DNA of 43,734 nucleotides from Planctomycetaceae bacterium (GTDB taxonomy: Bacteria > Planctomycetota > Planctomycetia > Pirellulales > Pirellulaceae). The stretch is from NCBI GenBank assembly GCA_002862205.1, contig PKCN01000147.1, positions 1 to 43,734 on the forward strand, given 5' to 3'. This document shows, in pieces, positions 8,036-17,825 of the stretch (positions are counted from its first letter, which is position 1; each line of letters begins with the position of its first letter). The position numbers and the translations under genes were made by a program. Under the pieces are notes generated by a model. That model was not told the origin of the DNA, made no database searches, and saw only the letters and a program-made list of their open reading frames with translations.

Positions 8036-8359
8036 GCTTAGCGTGGTCAATCCTGATTCACGATCAGTTTGCTTGGGTTAGGTCAACACAGCCGATCATC
8101 ACCACAGCCGATCATCGGAGTTCAGCGATCCTTCAGCCTCCGACCAGGCAGCTTGTGAGCCTTGACACAGTAAATCCATGCAAATCCCTGCCACGCCTGA
8201 TACCACGATAGAATACAGAACCGATGTGATCCATCAGGCGGTTACAATGACGCTCGATTGAAACGTCACGCCTTGTCGACTGGCTCAGCGGGGAGTGCCG
8301 TGGTCAGTGCAAAAGCTGACTTTCAAAACTTGGGAAATTGAGATCTTCAAGCAGCTAGA

Positions 8360-9469
8360 ATGAGCAACCAAACCCTCACAGAATCGATCGCTCAGCTGGA
8401 ATCAATCACGACCAGAAATTTAACACTGGACCAGACTGAGGTGTTACTGAAACGAACGCGAGCCGCAATGAGCGACTTGGCAGAAAAAGTTGACAGCCGA
8501 TACCGGATACTTGCTGAGGACTTTGAAAATGCTGATCCATTCGCGATTGGTCAGGCGCGACGATTGACGTCACGCTTTCAAACCCAGGCGGACTACCTGA
8601 CGAATCTGGAAGAAGGCCTTCAGACACACTTTCACCAGAAGCAGATCGAAAATCGCATGGCGGAGCGGCTTGGTGGCCCGCGGAACCTCAGAATTCTTGA
8701 GTATGGCATTCTGTTTCTGATCGTGGCCTTACTGGGTTTGTTGATTTATGACATGACAGCCGGAGCAGACAACCTCCGTCCATGGTGGCTCACCTCCAAG
8801 AGCATCTTTTTCATCGATGCATTTTGCTGCGTGATTTTCATGAGCGAGTTTGTACTCCGCCTGACCTGCGCCGAATCAAAGCGATTTGTCTGGAAGCACC
8901 ACTGGGTGGACTTCGCGACCTCGATCCCTATCCCCGGAGAAGCCCAACTTTCCCGCTTTGGCAGGCTTGGCAGACTGGCAAGATTCGCAAGGGTTCTGAG
9001 ATTACTCCGCTTTGCACGCCTGTTTTTCTTTTTATGGCGAGGCATGGACAAGCTCCAGGATGTGATGGATGTCAGGATGATGAAAAAGACGATCCGTTGG
9101 TCCGTGATGGCGACGCTTGCCGGAGCATTCTTTATCTATCAGCTTGAAGGCAATGGAGCCGAAGACAACCTGATGGCCAATCCAGTGTCGACATTTGGCA
9201 AAGCCATCTGGTGGAGCTTCACGACAGTGCTCACCGGTGGTTTTGGCGATATCCACAACCCCAGTTCTGCATCAGGTCAGGTTTTGACAGGGCTATTGGT
9301 TGTCGTGGGCATGGTGCTTGTCGGAGTTTTCACGGCAACACTGACCACCATCTTTGTTGGCCAGCAGAATGAAACAGAAAACGAGAACATTGACTCGATC
9401 CTCACTCGGCTCGACGAATTCGCCGCGTTGAATGAAGGATCATCCGACAGCGATTCCGGCAGCCCCTAA
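8360..9469 (+). CDS. Voltage-gated potassium channel-like protein
   Basis: A 369-residue membrane protein. Residues 1-105 are helical and charged. Transmembrane segments follow at about 113-132, 148-169, 245-263 and 306-333. The S4-like helix has Arg at 199, 202, 205, 208, 211, 214, 217 and 220, an unbroken every-third-residue series. The pore loop WWSFTTVLTGGFGD (residues 284-297) has TGGFGD where K+ channels normally have TVGYGD, so selectivity may differ. A short acidic cytoplasmic tail ends the protein; no cyclic-nucleotide or RCK domain is present. It would conduct cations across the inner membrane in response to voltage. The uridine kinase gene follows 49 bases downstream on the same strand. 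Confidence 0.88.
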   Translation: MSNQTLTESIAQLESITTRNLTLDQTEVLLKRTRAAMSDLAEKVDSRYRILAEDFENADPFAIGQARRLTSRFQTQADYLTNLEEGLQTHFHQKQIENRMAERLGGPRNLRILEYGILFLIVALLGLLIYDMTAGADNLRPWWLTSKSIFFIDAFCCVIFMSEFVLRLTCAESKRFVWKHHWVDFATSIPIPGEAQLSRFGRLGRLARFARVLRLLRFARLFFFLWRGMDKLQDVMDVRMMKKTIRWSVMATLAGAFFIYQLEGNGAEDNLMANPVSTFGKAIWWSFTTVLTGGFGDIHNPSSASGQVLTGLLVVVGMVLVGVFTATLTTIFVGQQNETENENIDSILTRLDEFAALNEGSSDSDSGSP

Positions 9470-9518
9470 CCAGGCTTGAAACCCCCTCGATGCCAACTTA
9501 CCAGCTCTGATAAAAAAG

Positions 9519-10151
9519 ATGCCCTCTGATCAAACCAAACCTGCACTTCTGATTGGAATCGCAGGTGGCAGCGCGGGCGGCAAGACGAGCCTCGCCCGAG
9601 AACTGACAACCGCAGCTGGAAACAAGGTGGCCATCCTGCAACTGGACCGCTTCTATCACTCTCTGCAGGACGTTGAAAACAGTCACCTCACAAACTTTGA
9701 CGAACCGGCAGCCTTGGACTTTGAGTTACTGGAAACGGTTCTCGAACAATTACGTCTGAACGGGACCGCATCCGTTCCCAAGTATGACTTTGCCACACAC
9801 ACCCGAATTGGTTATGAACGTCTTGATGCTGCCCCTGTGGTCATTGTCGAAGGCATCCTGACTTTGTGGCACGCTGGCGTGCGTGATCTGCTCGATTTCA
9901 AAATTTACGTCGATGCACCAGAAAAACTGCGTTTTCAAAGACGATTGAAACGCGACATCAGCGAGCGAGGTCGCGACGCCAATTCCGTTAAACGGCAATG
10001 GAACGACACGGTCCGACCGATGCACGACAAGTACGTTGAACCATCCCGACAACACGCCGACCAACTTATCGATGGCACAGGCAATCTGAATAACACAGCA
10101 AAAGAATTACTGGAGACCTGGTTCAAACTAGTGGAACCCAAAATCAGCTGA
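9519..10151 (+). CDS. udk: Uridine kinase family P-loop kinase
   Basis: A 210-residue phosphoribulokinase/uridine kinase family protein. The Walker A loop GGSAGGKTS lies at residues 16-24. The substrate and lid motifs LQLDRFYHSL, DEPAALDFELL, VVIVEGILTL and RRLKRDISERGRD are in the expected order. It would phosphorylate uridine/cytidine with a nucleoside triphosphate in pyrimidine salvage. The length is normal for bacterial Udk. It may instead act on a related small substrate, since family members differ little in sequence. The start ATG follows an A-rich run (GATAAAAAAG). It could be co-transcribed with the upstream channel gene. Confidence 0.85.
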   Translation: MPSDQTKPALLIGIAGGSAGGKTSLARELTTAAGNKVAILQLDRFYHSLQDVENSHLTNFDEPAALDFELLETVLEQLRLNGTASVPKYDFATHTRIGYERLDAAPVVIVEGILTLWHAGVRDLLDFKIYVDAPEKLRFQRRLKRDISERGRDANSVKRQWNDTVRPMHDKYVEPSRQHADQLIDGTGNLNNTAKELLETWFKLVEPKIS

Positions 10152-10233
10152 CATGCGTCAGCGTTTACAGCGTCCCCGACCGGACGACTACACTTGCAAA
10201 ACGCGACCAGACAAACTCTGCGTCTGTGGGCCG

Positions 10234-11667
10234 CTAGGCGAGCAGTTCATTGACAACTCGTGCCGGCTCAACTCCTGTGAGTCCAAGATCAAGCCCTTTG
10301 AAGCGGTACTTGAATTGACGATGATCGATGCCCATCAAATGCAGAATGGTGGCGTGCAGATCCCGCACGTGGACCACGTCAGTTGCAACGTGATACCCAA
10401 ACTCATCTGTTTCACCATAAGTCAAACCCGGCTTTGCTCCTCCGCCTGCCATCCACATGGTAAATCCATGAGGATGATGGTCGCGTCCGTACGTTTTCCC
10501 GGAAACCTGCGCCACAGGGGTTCGACCAAACTCACCACCCCAAATGACCAGCGTGTCATCAAGCAAACCACGTTGCCGCAGATCCTTCAGCAGTGCTGAA
10601 ATGGGACGATCCGCAGCAACACACTGACGTTTGTGCTGATGCTCAATATGAGTGTGTGAATCCCAGCCTCGATCGTAGAGCTGCACAAATCGAACCCCAC
10701 GTTCAACCAGTCGACGGGCAAGCAGGCAGTTGTTCGCAAATGAGGGCTTGCCTGCTTCAGCACCATAATCGGCAAGCGTCTGCCCAGACTCCTGCGACAG
10801 GTCCGTCAATTCTGGCACACTGGACTGCATCCGGAATGCCATTTCGTAAGACGCAACGCGAGAGAGGATTTCCGGGTCATTGACCTGCTGGTGTTGCTTC
10901 TCATTCATCCACCGAATCAAGTCCAGCTGTTCACGACGCCGCCCGGCAGTGATCCCTTCCGGATTTGACAGATGCAGAACCGGTGTGGATCCAGTCAACA
11001 AGGGTACACCCTGATGCCGGGAATCCAGAAACCCATTTCCCCAAAAACTCTGCAAGAGAGGCTGAGCCATCTTCAAGGGACCCGACGTCAGCACGATGTA
11101 ATTTGGCAGGTTTGCATTCTCTGAGCCCAATCCATAGGAAAGCCATGCTCCCAAAGTTGGCCTGCCAAAAAGCACGGAACCGCAGTTCATCATGTTGACG
11201 CCAGGATCATGAACATTGGTAGTCGTCTGCATGGATCGAATGACGGTCAACTCATCTGCCACGCTCGCGAGATTTGGCAACAACTCCGAGACCACCGTTC
11301 CCGACTCACCGTGCCGGGCGAAACGATAGGGCGAACCTTTGATGGCAGGCATTCCCCGAATCAACGCGAACTGCTGATGATCCTTCAGCAACTCCGCTGG
11401 AATTTTTTCACCGTCCATGGTGTTGAGCATCGGCTTGGGATCAAACAGATCAAGATGAGAAGGCCCTCCGGCCATGAACAGAAAGATCACACGCTTGGCA
11501 CGAGCTGGCCGATGCAACTCAGATAGACTGCCAGAACCGGGATCCCGCGCAGCCGAAACGTTCGGCAACATGCTTCCTAACGCGATTGATCCAAACGCCA
11601 AGGCCGCATCGTTCAAAAATATGCGTCTGCGCAACGGCGTCACCGAAAGTTTTTCATGCTTATTCAT
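10234..11667 (-). CDS. DUF1501 protein (secreted, alkaline-phosphatase fold)
   Basis: A 477-residue protein with a twin-arginine-like N-terminus (TPLRRRIFLNDAALAFGSIA) and DUF1501 throughout. Typical motifs are FLFMAGGPSHLDLFDPKP, WGGEFGRTP and GRDHHPHGFTMWMAGGG. DUF1501 is related to sulfatases and alkaline phosphatases but has no assigned reaction. Its start codon overlaps the stop of the DUF1549/DUF1553 gene by four bases (ATGA). That gene lies upstream on the same strand, so the two are translationally coupled. This pair is one of the most repeated arrangements in planctomycete genomes and is thought to act on extracellular polymers; the substrate is unknown. Confidence 0.92.
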   Translation of the reverse strand: MNKHEKLSVTPLRRRIFLNDAALAFGSIALGSMLPNVSAARDPGSGSLSELHRPARAKRVIFLFMAGGPSHLDLFDPKPMLNTMDGEKIPAELLKDHQQFALIRGMPAIKGSPYRFARHGESGTVVSELLPNLASVADELTVIRSMQTTTNVHDPGVNMMNCGSVLFGRPTLGAWLSYGLGSENANLPNYIVLTSGPLKMAQPLLQSFWGNGFLDSRHQGVPLLTGSTPVLHLSNPEGITAGRRREQLDLIRWMNEKQHQQVNDPEILSRVASYEMAFRMQSSVPELTDLSQESGQTLADYGAEAGKPSFANNCLLARRLVERGVRFVQLYDRGWDSHTHIEHQHKRQCVAADRPISALLKDLRQRGLLDDTLVIWGGEFGRTPVAQVSGKTYGRDHHPHGFTMWMAGGGAKPGLTYGETDEFGYHVATDVVHVRDLHATILHLMGIDHRQFKYRFKGLDLGLTGVEPARVVNELLA

Positions 11668-14609
11668 GGTCGTGTTACCGCCTCATCACAATTGAGCAAT
11701 GCGCTGCAAACAAGCGTCCATGCTGCGAGCTGCGCAGGATTGCCATTGGCGTCACCTGCAGTGACCGCTCTGGCGGCTGGCAAGTCACTTGCAAACACAT
11801 TCTGCTGGCTCGAAACATACGCACCGAAGCGTTGCAATTCCTGCTGGTCAGGTGCACGAGCCAACAACCAGTGAAATGCCACTGCAATACGCTTTTCATC
11901 ATCACCCTCAACTTGCTCCATGAGTCGGCTGGCGAAACCCCGCGCGGCCGCCACAAAAATGGGATCATTCAAGAGCACAAGTGCTTGTGTGGGAATATTG
12001 GAAATTTCACGTTTGACCACACAATTTTCACGAGCGGGAGCGTCAAGCAACTCAAGTGTTGGATGCAAAGCCATGCGACGCCAATAGCTATAGATCGATT
12101 TGCGATAACGATCATGCCCCATGCTGTTCGTCCACTTGCCGGGAAGCACTCTTTCTTTCCAGTACCCGTCTGGCTGCACAGGAAAAACGGGTGGTCCGCC
12201 CACCGTCCTTGACAACAAGCCACTCACCGCCAAGGCCTGATCCCGAATCTGCTCAGCTGGCAAACGCACCCGCGGCATGTGAGTGAGCAACAGGTTATCG
12301 GGGTCTTCCTTGCTGGCCTTCACGGGAACTCGGGCAGACTGCCGGTAAGTGTTCGAAGTCACAATCAATCGATTAAGGTGCTTCATGTCCCAACCGCTGC
12401 TCACAAACTCCGTTGCCAACCAGTCGAGCAATTGGGGATGCGTTGGCACGCTGCCCTGCACTCCAAAGTCATCCGGAGTTCGGACAAGACCGTGCCCGAA
12501 ATAGGACTGCCAAAAGCGATTGACGACGACACGAGCAACAATCGGATTCCGACGACTCACCAACCAACGGGCAAACTCAAGACGGTTCCGTGGCTGGTAG
12601 CTGTCGGCGACATCGAAAGCCGAGGGTACCGCCGGTCGAACCTGTTCACCATGGTCGAGAAAATTACCACGAATGTGCACAAATGTCATGCGAGGCTCAC
12701 TCAACTCCTGCATCACTGGAACCGCTTTGACCACGAAGGGTGATTCTTTCGCTGAGGACTGCTGTTTGGCCAGAGCCAAGCGCAGCGCCGCAATTTTCTT
12801 CCCTGCAGATCCGGCGGAAATCTGGTTGCCCAAAATCTGATCACTCAATTGAACCTCATTGAGTTTTCCCGTGAATTCAAAGGCGGGCTCGTTCACGTCC
12901 CCGTTGTAACCATATCCAATGGCAAGGGGCCGGTCGGACTCACTGATCGAGTTCGGCACCGCCCCGGTCACATTCGCGGAAAGGTCCTCAATTCCATCTA
13001 TGAAAAGTCGAACAGATTCTCCGGCGACGAACTCAACCGCGACCTGATGTTCTTTCCCATCATTGACCGGAAAACTGCTGTAGACGGTGACTCCGCGAAA
13101 CACATCCGGACTGGATGACGCCCAGAAAAACAGGTGTCCTGGCAAGCTGGTGGCATCTCCTTCACCGCCAATGCCAAACACATAACCGCGTTGCTTTGCT
13201 CGCCAGTCATACTTTGAAACAATATCGGCAACCGCTTCCACTGTCTGAATCTTCGCGACGATCGTGAGATCCTTTTTCAGTGAAAACTGCTGCGGATCCT
13301 CGTGGACGGTCGGGGAATTCCAAACGCCCAACACCTGACTTGCCTGCAACCCTACTGGCGGCAGCAATTGTTTCCTCGCGTTTTCAATTTGCTGCAACAG
13401 TCGGTCACGTTCCACGGTCCCAGAATCAAGAGTTTCTGCTTGTGGCAAACGATACTCCATCGTCGGCCCACCCTGCTTGAAGCCTGTTCCGCTGTGTGCA
13501 ATGTTGTTGAAAATAGCCAGCATCGAATAGTAGTCGCGTTGGCTGATGGGATCGAATTTGTGATCATGGCACTCAGCACAATCAAGCGTCATTCCCAACC
13601 AGACTCGCCCGATTGTATTGACACGATCGATCACGCCCTTGATGCGATATTCTTCAACGGGATAGGTCATTCCTCTGGCTTGAGGTGCATTGCGGTGAAA
13701 ACCTGTCGCCAGACGCTGATCATCCGTCGCACCAGGCAACATGTCCCCGGCCAATTGTTCGATACTGAACTGATCAAACGGCATGTTTTGATCGATGGCG
13801 CGAATAACCCAATCTCGCCAAGGCCATGCAATCCGCATTTGGTCATCAGCAAACCCGCGAGTATCAGCGTATCTGGCCAGATCCAGCCAATCTTGCGCCC
13901 GTCGTTCCGCATACGCGGTCGTTGTCATCAGACGGTCAACAACGCGATCGTAGGCGTCCTCACTCGCATCCTTCTGAAAGGCGGCAAGCTCCTGTGGCGT
14001 CGCAGGCAACCCTGTCAGATCTAGCGTGACTCGTCGGATCAGTGTGTTTCGATCCGCTGGCGCAGCGGGCTTGAATCCCGCCAGCGTCATGCGTGAAACG
14101 ACAAAAGCGTCAATGGGATTATCGGACCAGGCAGCAAGGTCGACCGCTGGCAACGGGACACGTATGGGCGGCACCAAAGACCAATGTTTTTCGTACCTGG
14201 CTCCTTGGGCAACCCAGCGTTTCAGAATCCGCTTTTCCGCCACCGACAGTGATTTATTCTGAGAGGGGGGCGGCATGATTTCGTCAGGATCATCACTATC
14301 GATCCGACGAATGAACTCGCTCAAATCCGGTTGCCCGGGAACAATCACACCACCGTCTTCATTTGTCCCCAAGGCTGAATCCCGCTGATCCAGCCTCAAC
14401 CCGGATTCCCGTGAGTGCTCGTCCGGCCCATGACAGGCGTAACAACGATCCCCCAGAATCGGTAAGACATCCCGATTGAATTGGAGTTTGTCAACGTGCT
14501 CATCAGCACAACAACAAGCCGCCATGGCAAGCAGCAGTGCTGCACCGAGAACCGATCGTGGAATTCGAAAATCAATAACAAACACCCGCGATCCGCCCGA
14601 ACGAGACAT
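11664..14609 (-). CDS. Planctomycete cytochrome-type DUF1549/DUF1553 protein with LamG-like domain
   Basis: A 981-residue exported protein. A signal peptide ends near ACCCADEH. A PSCyt1 segment follows with a c-type haem motif (CYACH, about residue 57) and MPP-type ligands downstream. DUF1549 spans about 150-370 (RVTLDLTGLPATPQELAAF and CAECHDHKFDP, a second CxxCH). A laminin-G/concanavalin-like insert lies at about 430-590 (RLFIDGIEDLSANVTG), and DUF1553 at about 680-960 (VVNRFWQSYFGHGLVRTPDD). The two haem motifs suggest electron transfer or a haem enzyme acting on a bound polymer in the periplasm or paryphoplasm. It is first in the two-gene unit with the DUF1501 gene. Confidence 0.92.
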   Translation of the reverse strand: MSRSGGSRVFVIDFRIPRSVLGAALLLAMAACCCADEHVDKLQFNRDVLPILGDRCYACHGPDEHSRESGLRLDQRDSALGTNEDGGVIVPGQPDLSEFIRRIDSDDPDEIMPPPSQNKSLSVAEKRILKRWVAQGARYEKHWSLVPPIRVPLPAVDLAAWSDNPIDAFVVSRMTLAGFKPAAPADRNTLIRRVTLDLTGLPATPQELAAFQKDASEDAYDRVVDRLMTTTAYAERRAQDWLDLARYADTRGFADDQMRIAWPWRDWVIRAIDQNMPFDQFSIEQLAGDMLPGATDDQRLATGFHRNAPQARGMTYPVEEYRIKGVIDRVNTIGRVWLGMTLDCAECHDHKFDPISQRDYYSMLAIFNNIAHSGTGFKQGGPTMEYRLPQAETLDSGTVERDRLLQQIENARKQLLPPVGLQASQVLGVWNSPTVHEDPQQFSLKKDLTIVAKIQTVEAVADIVSKYDWRAKQRGYVFGIGGEGDATSLPGHLFFWASSSPDVFRGVTVYSSFPVNDGKEHQVAVEFVAGESVRLFIDGIEDLSANVTGAVPNSISESDRPLAIGYGYNGDVNEPAFEFTGKLNEVQLSDQILGNQISAGSAGKKIAALRLALAKQQSSAKESPFVVKAVPVMQELSEPRMTFVHIRGNFLDHGEQVRPAVPSAFDVADSYQPRNRLEFARWLVSRRNPIVARVVVNRFWQSYFGHGLVRTPDDFGVQGSVPTHPQLLDWLATEFVSSGWDMKHLNRLIVTSNTYRQSARVPVKASKEDPDNLLLTHMPRVRLPAEQIRDQALAVSGLLSRTVGGPPVFPVQPDGYWKERVLPGKWTNSMGHDRYRKSIYSYWRRMALHPTLELLDAPARENCVVKREISNIPTQALVLLNDPIFVAAARGFASRLMEQVEGDDEKRIAVAFHWLLARAPDQQELQRFGAYVSSQQNVFASDLPAARAVTAGDANGNPAQLAAWTLVCSALLNCDEAVTRP

Positions 14610-14651
14610 GCCACCTTTCGATCATTATACGCAGGGAATCGGCTTGAGCCC

Positions 14652-15779
14652 TCAGCCTCCGGTCACCATTTCGTCCACAATTTCCTTCATTTTATGCTCA
14701 GGAATGTGGCTCAACCCCCAATCCCTGATCCAGTTGCGAAACCGTGATCGGCTAGTCGACATATCGAGTCCATGCCGCGATTCCTTGATCACCGCATCTG
14801 CCACTGGTTTCCGCTGCTTTTGGAACTCCGTCAACAGCATCTCGACATCGGTTTGCTGATCCAACATTTCAGCCAACGCAAATGCATCAGCGATCGCTGC
14901 ACAAGCGCCCATGCCGGCATAGGGACTGGTGGCATGGGCTGCATCACCCATCAACAGCAGCCTACCTTGATACCAGGGATCCAACGCCAACAGATCCCCC
15001 GCCTTGGTTGAGACCATCTGCAGTTCCGTGGTCATCTCCATGCACTGCTGGATCACCTCGGGTATGTGCACCATGCCCTTCTTAATCTGTTCCATTTTTG
15101 AAACCGAATCATCAGGCAATCGATGATTGAAGCCAACGTACCAGCGTGCTTCACCATTTCCGATGTCAGCGACACCCGCCTTGCACCCAGGTTGCCAAAA
15201 ATCCATGTGTCGATTTTTCTGCAATGACGGAGGATGTTGGTCCATCACAGCGATCCACCCACCTGCATCGAGCATCTTCAATTCTGCATCGGGATGAATG
15301 GCTGCCCTGACAACACTGTGTGCACCATCACACCCAACCACGACATCACCTTCGTCGGATGATCCATCTTCAAAGAATGCGACCGCCGAGTCTTTGCTGT
15401 TTTCAACCGACACACATTTGTGGCCAAATTCCAGATCATCACCGACCATATCCGACATGCACTCGATCAATCGACGCCGATTGATTTCGAAGCTGTCAGC
15501 ACCATGCGACCGCGAAATTTTTCCAATCGGCATTTCACTGATTTTCTGTCCGCTCCGACCGTGCACTTCAAAGACTTCAAGCGGTGTTCCAACCAGGTGC
15601 ACCGGAACATCAAGTTTCTGCAGTAACGCAATGGCATAACTCCAAATCAGGAATCCTGTCTGGTGATGCTGTTGGTGGTCGTACTTCTCGTGAACCGTTA
15701 CCGCAATGCCGCGCTGCTTCAACGCCAAGGCCAGCGTCAAGCCACCTATCCCGCCACCAATGATTACGACCTTGTTCAC
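14652..15779 (-). CDS. FAD-dependent monooxygenase (PHBH fold)
   Basis: A 375-residue flavoprotein of the aromatic-hydroxylase/kynurenine-monooxygenase class. The N-terminal FAD loop is GGGIGGLTLALALKQRG, with Glu 31 at the end of strand two. The DG motif is VGCDGAHSVVRA and the GD motif LLLMGDAAHATSPYAGMGAC. It would use NAD(P)H and oxygen to hydroxylate a substrate that the sequence does not reveal. Length and motif order are complete. It is flanked by unrelated genes, 42 bases after the DUF1549/1553 start on the same strand, without evident coupling. No Shine-Dalgarno sequence of note is seen. Confidence 0.88.
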   Translation of the reverse strand: MNKVVIIGGGIGGLTLALALKQRGIAVTVHEKYDHQQHHQTGFLIWSYAIALLQKLDVPVHLVGTPLEVFEVHGRSGQKISEMPIGKISRSHGADSFEINRRRLIECMSDMVGDDLEFGHKCVSVENSKDSAVAFFEDGSSDEGDVVVGCDGAHSVVRAAIHPDAELKMLDAGGWIAVMDQHPPSLQKNRHMDFWQPGCKAGVADIGNGEARWYVGFNHRLPDDSVSKMEQIKKGMVHIPEVIQQCMEMTTELQMVSTKAGDLLALDPWYQGRLLLMGDAAHATSPYAGMGACAAIADAFALAEMLDQQTDVEMLLTEFQKQRKPVADAVIKESRHGLDMSTSRSRFRNWIRDWGLSHIPEHKMKEIVDEMVTGG

Positions 15780-16042
15780 AACCCTTCTCCATCGAAAACG
15801 AAATGGCGCCCACTGTCAGGCAAGGCCTGACATGAATTCACACCTGACATCAAGCCATCATTTTACACTGAATCGACTTACCTGCATTTTGGAACCAGAC
15901 CACCGCATTACTCAAACCCTCAGTATCAGAGTCTGCTCTAACAGACATGACACTGCCCAGGAATCATGAACTGCTCACCATGACGCGCAGTGGTAACGAT
16001 TCCCAAATCAATGCGTTGAAACACCCCCTGATTCATGAAAGA

Positions 16043-16930
16043 TCAAACGGAACGCGCAAACTGCAGCAGCAACTTTTGCAGGTCCGTCACCTGACATTTC
16101 TCAACAAACGCATCAAGTGATTCGCCAGTGATCGACTCGACATATTGTGGGTAGGCTTTTACTCTTTGAATCAGGGATGCACGGTTGAGTTCGGGATGAA
16201 ATTGAGTTCCATAAATAGGTTTGTCCCGGATCCGGAACGCCTGATTCTCGACCTTACCCGAAAAAGCCATGCGAATGGCATTGGGTGGCAACGCCACAAC
16301 ACAATCCTGATGCCCCATGGGTGCAAGAAAACTTGATTCAAGACACCCAAAGACTGGATCTGACTGCCCCTCAGCAGTGAGAAACACTTCGACGGTCCCC
16401 AGCTCTGCGCTTGCCATGTCAGTGACAACCTCACCGCCCAACGCCGCCGCCATTGCCTGAAATCCCCAACACGAGGCGAAGGTTGGGATTCCCATGTCAT
16501 AAAGCTCGCGCATCGCCTGCAAAGCCGGTGGCATCCATGGGCCACCCTCAGCAACCGAGTAGTCACCGCTGCCACCCAACAACACGACATCAAACTTGGA
16601 AAAAAACTCAACTGTAGGGCAACCAGACAGCAAGTCAAACACCGTTATCTGACCAGAATTGCACTGCAACGAATCGGCAAAACAATCGACCTCCTGGAGC
16701 AACATCGCGTCATTCGGATCTCGAACCTGTAACAAAAGAAACTCATGCATTGGAATCGCCACATCGAATCCTCGGGTAGTGAAGCCCCAAAGTATGAGCG
16801 TCCACCCTCTGCCCGTCGATGCCTGTTCCCAAAGCCCGGGATCATGAACGTTCCACGATCGGCCGGCCACCGGCACAGAAAGGAACGACCACCAGAAAAT
16901 CGCAATTGCTGCCAGCCAGCGAGTGATCAA
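16043..16930 (-). CDS. Class I glutamine amidotransferase-like protein
   Basis: The conserved part begins at MHEFLLLQVRDPNDAM, codon 61, so the true start may be the ATG at 16750, giving 235 residues. The upstream 60 residues look partly like a signal peptide (LAAIAIFWWSFLSVPVAG) but show no family similarity. The class I nucleophile elbow is FASCWGFQAMA, and the His-Glu pair is in GTQFHPEL, so the triad is complete. It would hydrolyse glutamine or a gamma-glutamyl compound, and no synthetase partner is adjacent. The C-terminal 40 residues are helical. The longer frame is given as the outer bound. Confidence 0.82.
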   Translation of the reverse strand: MITRWLAAIAIFWWSFLSVPVAGRSWNVHDPGLWEQASTGRGWTLILWGFTTRGFDVAIPMHEFLLLQVRDPNDAMLLQEVDCFADSLQCNSGQITVFDLLSGCPTVEFFSKFDVVLLGGSGDYSVAEGGPWMPPALQAMRELYDMGIPTFASCWGFQAMAAALGGEVVTDMASAELGTVEVFLTAEGQSDPVFGCLESSFLAPMGHQDCVVALPPNAIRMAFSGKVENQAFRIRDKPIYGTQFHPELNRASLIQRVKAYPQYVESITGESLDAFVEKCQVTDLQKLLLQFARSV

Positions 16931-16961
16931 ACGATGGTTGCATTACCTGAGTCAGGGCTGC

Positions 16962-17825
16962 TCAATTTTGGCGAATTTGATTCGCCAAATGGAGTTTCGA
17001 AGATTTGTGAGCACGCCCTGATTGAACCTGACGTGTCCCGAACTCGATTGGAGGTATGCCGTTACAGAAGGCATCAATTCGGTCATTGGCAACATTGGAG
17101 CACCACTCCGCCGGAATGGAACACTGTTGCTCGTCCGGCATGTGCCCGAAGTCGGTCGGCCCATAGTAGGAATTGCGATCAAATGCGTTTGCCACTTTCC
17201 AGTCGGGACCAGAAGCCACAAGCATTGGATATTTCGAATCTGGTATCGTCCTGCCAGGCAGAACTGCACGTTCAAATGAACCAACCCTTTTAGAGGAAAG
17301 CGGCGACGACACAAACGGCACAAATTGTTCGGACAGTGAATCAGCTGGTAGGTTCGCCCCACCACACTCTTTCTTGGGCATGCTATCCGTTTCCGCCGCC
17401 AATGCCCGGCCCCGCCGCTGCACTACTGGGGCAAGGATTGGGAGTGGTTTCAATGACTGCGAACTGTCCGCGCCCCTAAGAATACGACTCGCGTCTGAAT
17501 CGTCAACAAGATCTTCACAACACTCCACCGCTGTGTTGGCGATCGTGGATAAACGTGTTCGCGTGCGTTGCAAAAATGCTTGTAGGTCAGCACGACACTC
17601 TTGGATCGCAACGATTCCGTTTCTTACACTGGCCTCAGCCTGGTTGCCGGTGCCCGACACTGATTTGCCGGTGCCAGACACTGAATTGCCGGTGCCAGAC
17701 ACTGAATTGCCGGTGCCAGACACTGAATTGCCGGTACCCGACACTGATTTGCCGGTACCCGACACCGAACTACCGGTGAGAGAACCTTGCACCCCAGTAA
17801 CATTACCATCGTTATATGCTCGCAT
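16962..17825 (-). CDS. Unknown protein with N-terminal heptapeptide repeats
   Basis: Not recognised. The 287-residue frame begins MRAYNDGNVTGVQGSLTG and then carries the period-seven repeat SVSGTGN/K encoded by the 21-bp array. A moderately charged central part and no membrane segment follow. Its start overlaps the stop of the upstream ORF by 14 bases, and GGAGG lies nine bases before the ATG, which supports coupled translation. It lies in a unit led by a candidate c-di-GMP riboswitch. Against reality: the opposite strand is also open across the same stretch, and composition is unusual (several isolated Cys, no recognisable domain). It may be a fast-evolving adhesin-like or degenerate gene. 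Confidence 0.4.
   Translation of the reverse strand: MRAYNDGNVTGVQGSLTGSSVSGTGKSVSGTGNSVSGTGNSVSGTGNSVSGTGKSVSGTGNQAEASVRNGIVAIQECRADLQAFLQRTRTRLSTIANTAVECCEDLVDDSDASRILRGADSSQSLKPLPILAPVVQRRGRALAAETDSMPKKECGGANLPADSLSEQFVPFVSSPLSSKRVGSFERAVLPGRTIPDSKYPMLVASGPDWKVANAFDRNSYYGPTDFGHMPDEQQCSIPAEWCSNVANDRIDAFCNGIPPIEFGTRQVQSGRAHKSSKLHLANQIRQN
17647..17772. repeat. 21-bp tandem repeat, six copies
   Basis: Units such as CCGGTGCCAGACACTGAATT plus G repeat six times with one to four differences. On the minus strand they encode SVSGTGN/K. The unit length is a multiple of three, so copy number can change without a frameshift. Confidence 0.95.

Larger units (their letters stand above)
7232..8359. other. 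1.1-kb gene-free region
   Basis: No supported protein gene. It contains the third tRNA-like core (7872-7896), the 11-bp array (7954-8035) and a direct repeat of acagccgatcatc at about 8088-8116. The short frame covering 7740-7943 is judged spurious because its middle is the tRNA-like core. Promoters for the DUF1559 gene and for the channel gene must lie at the two ends. Confidence 0.5.
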
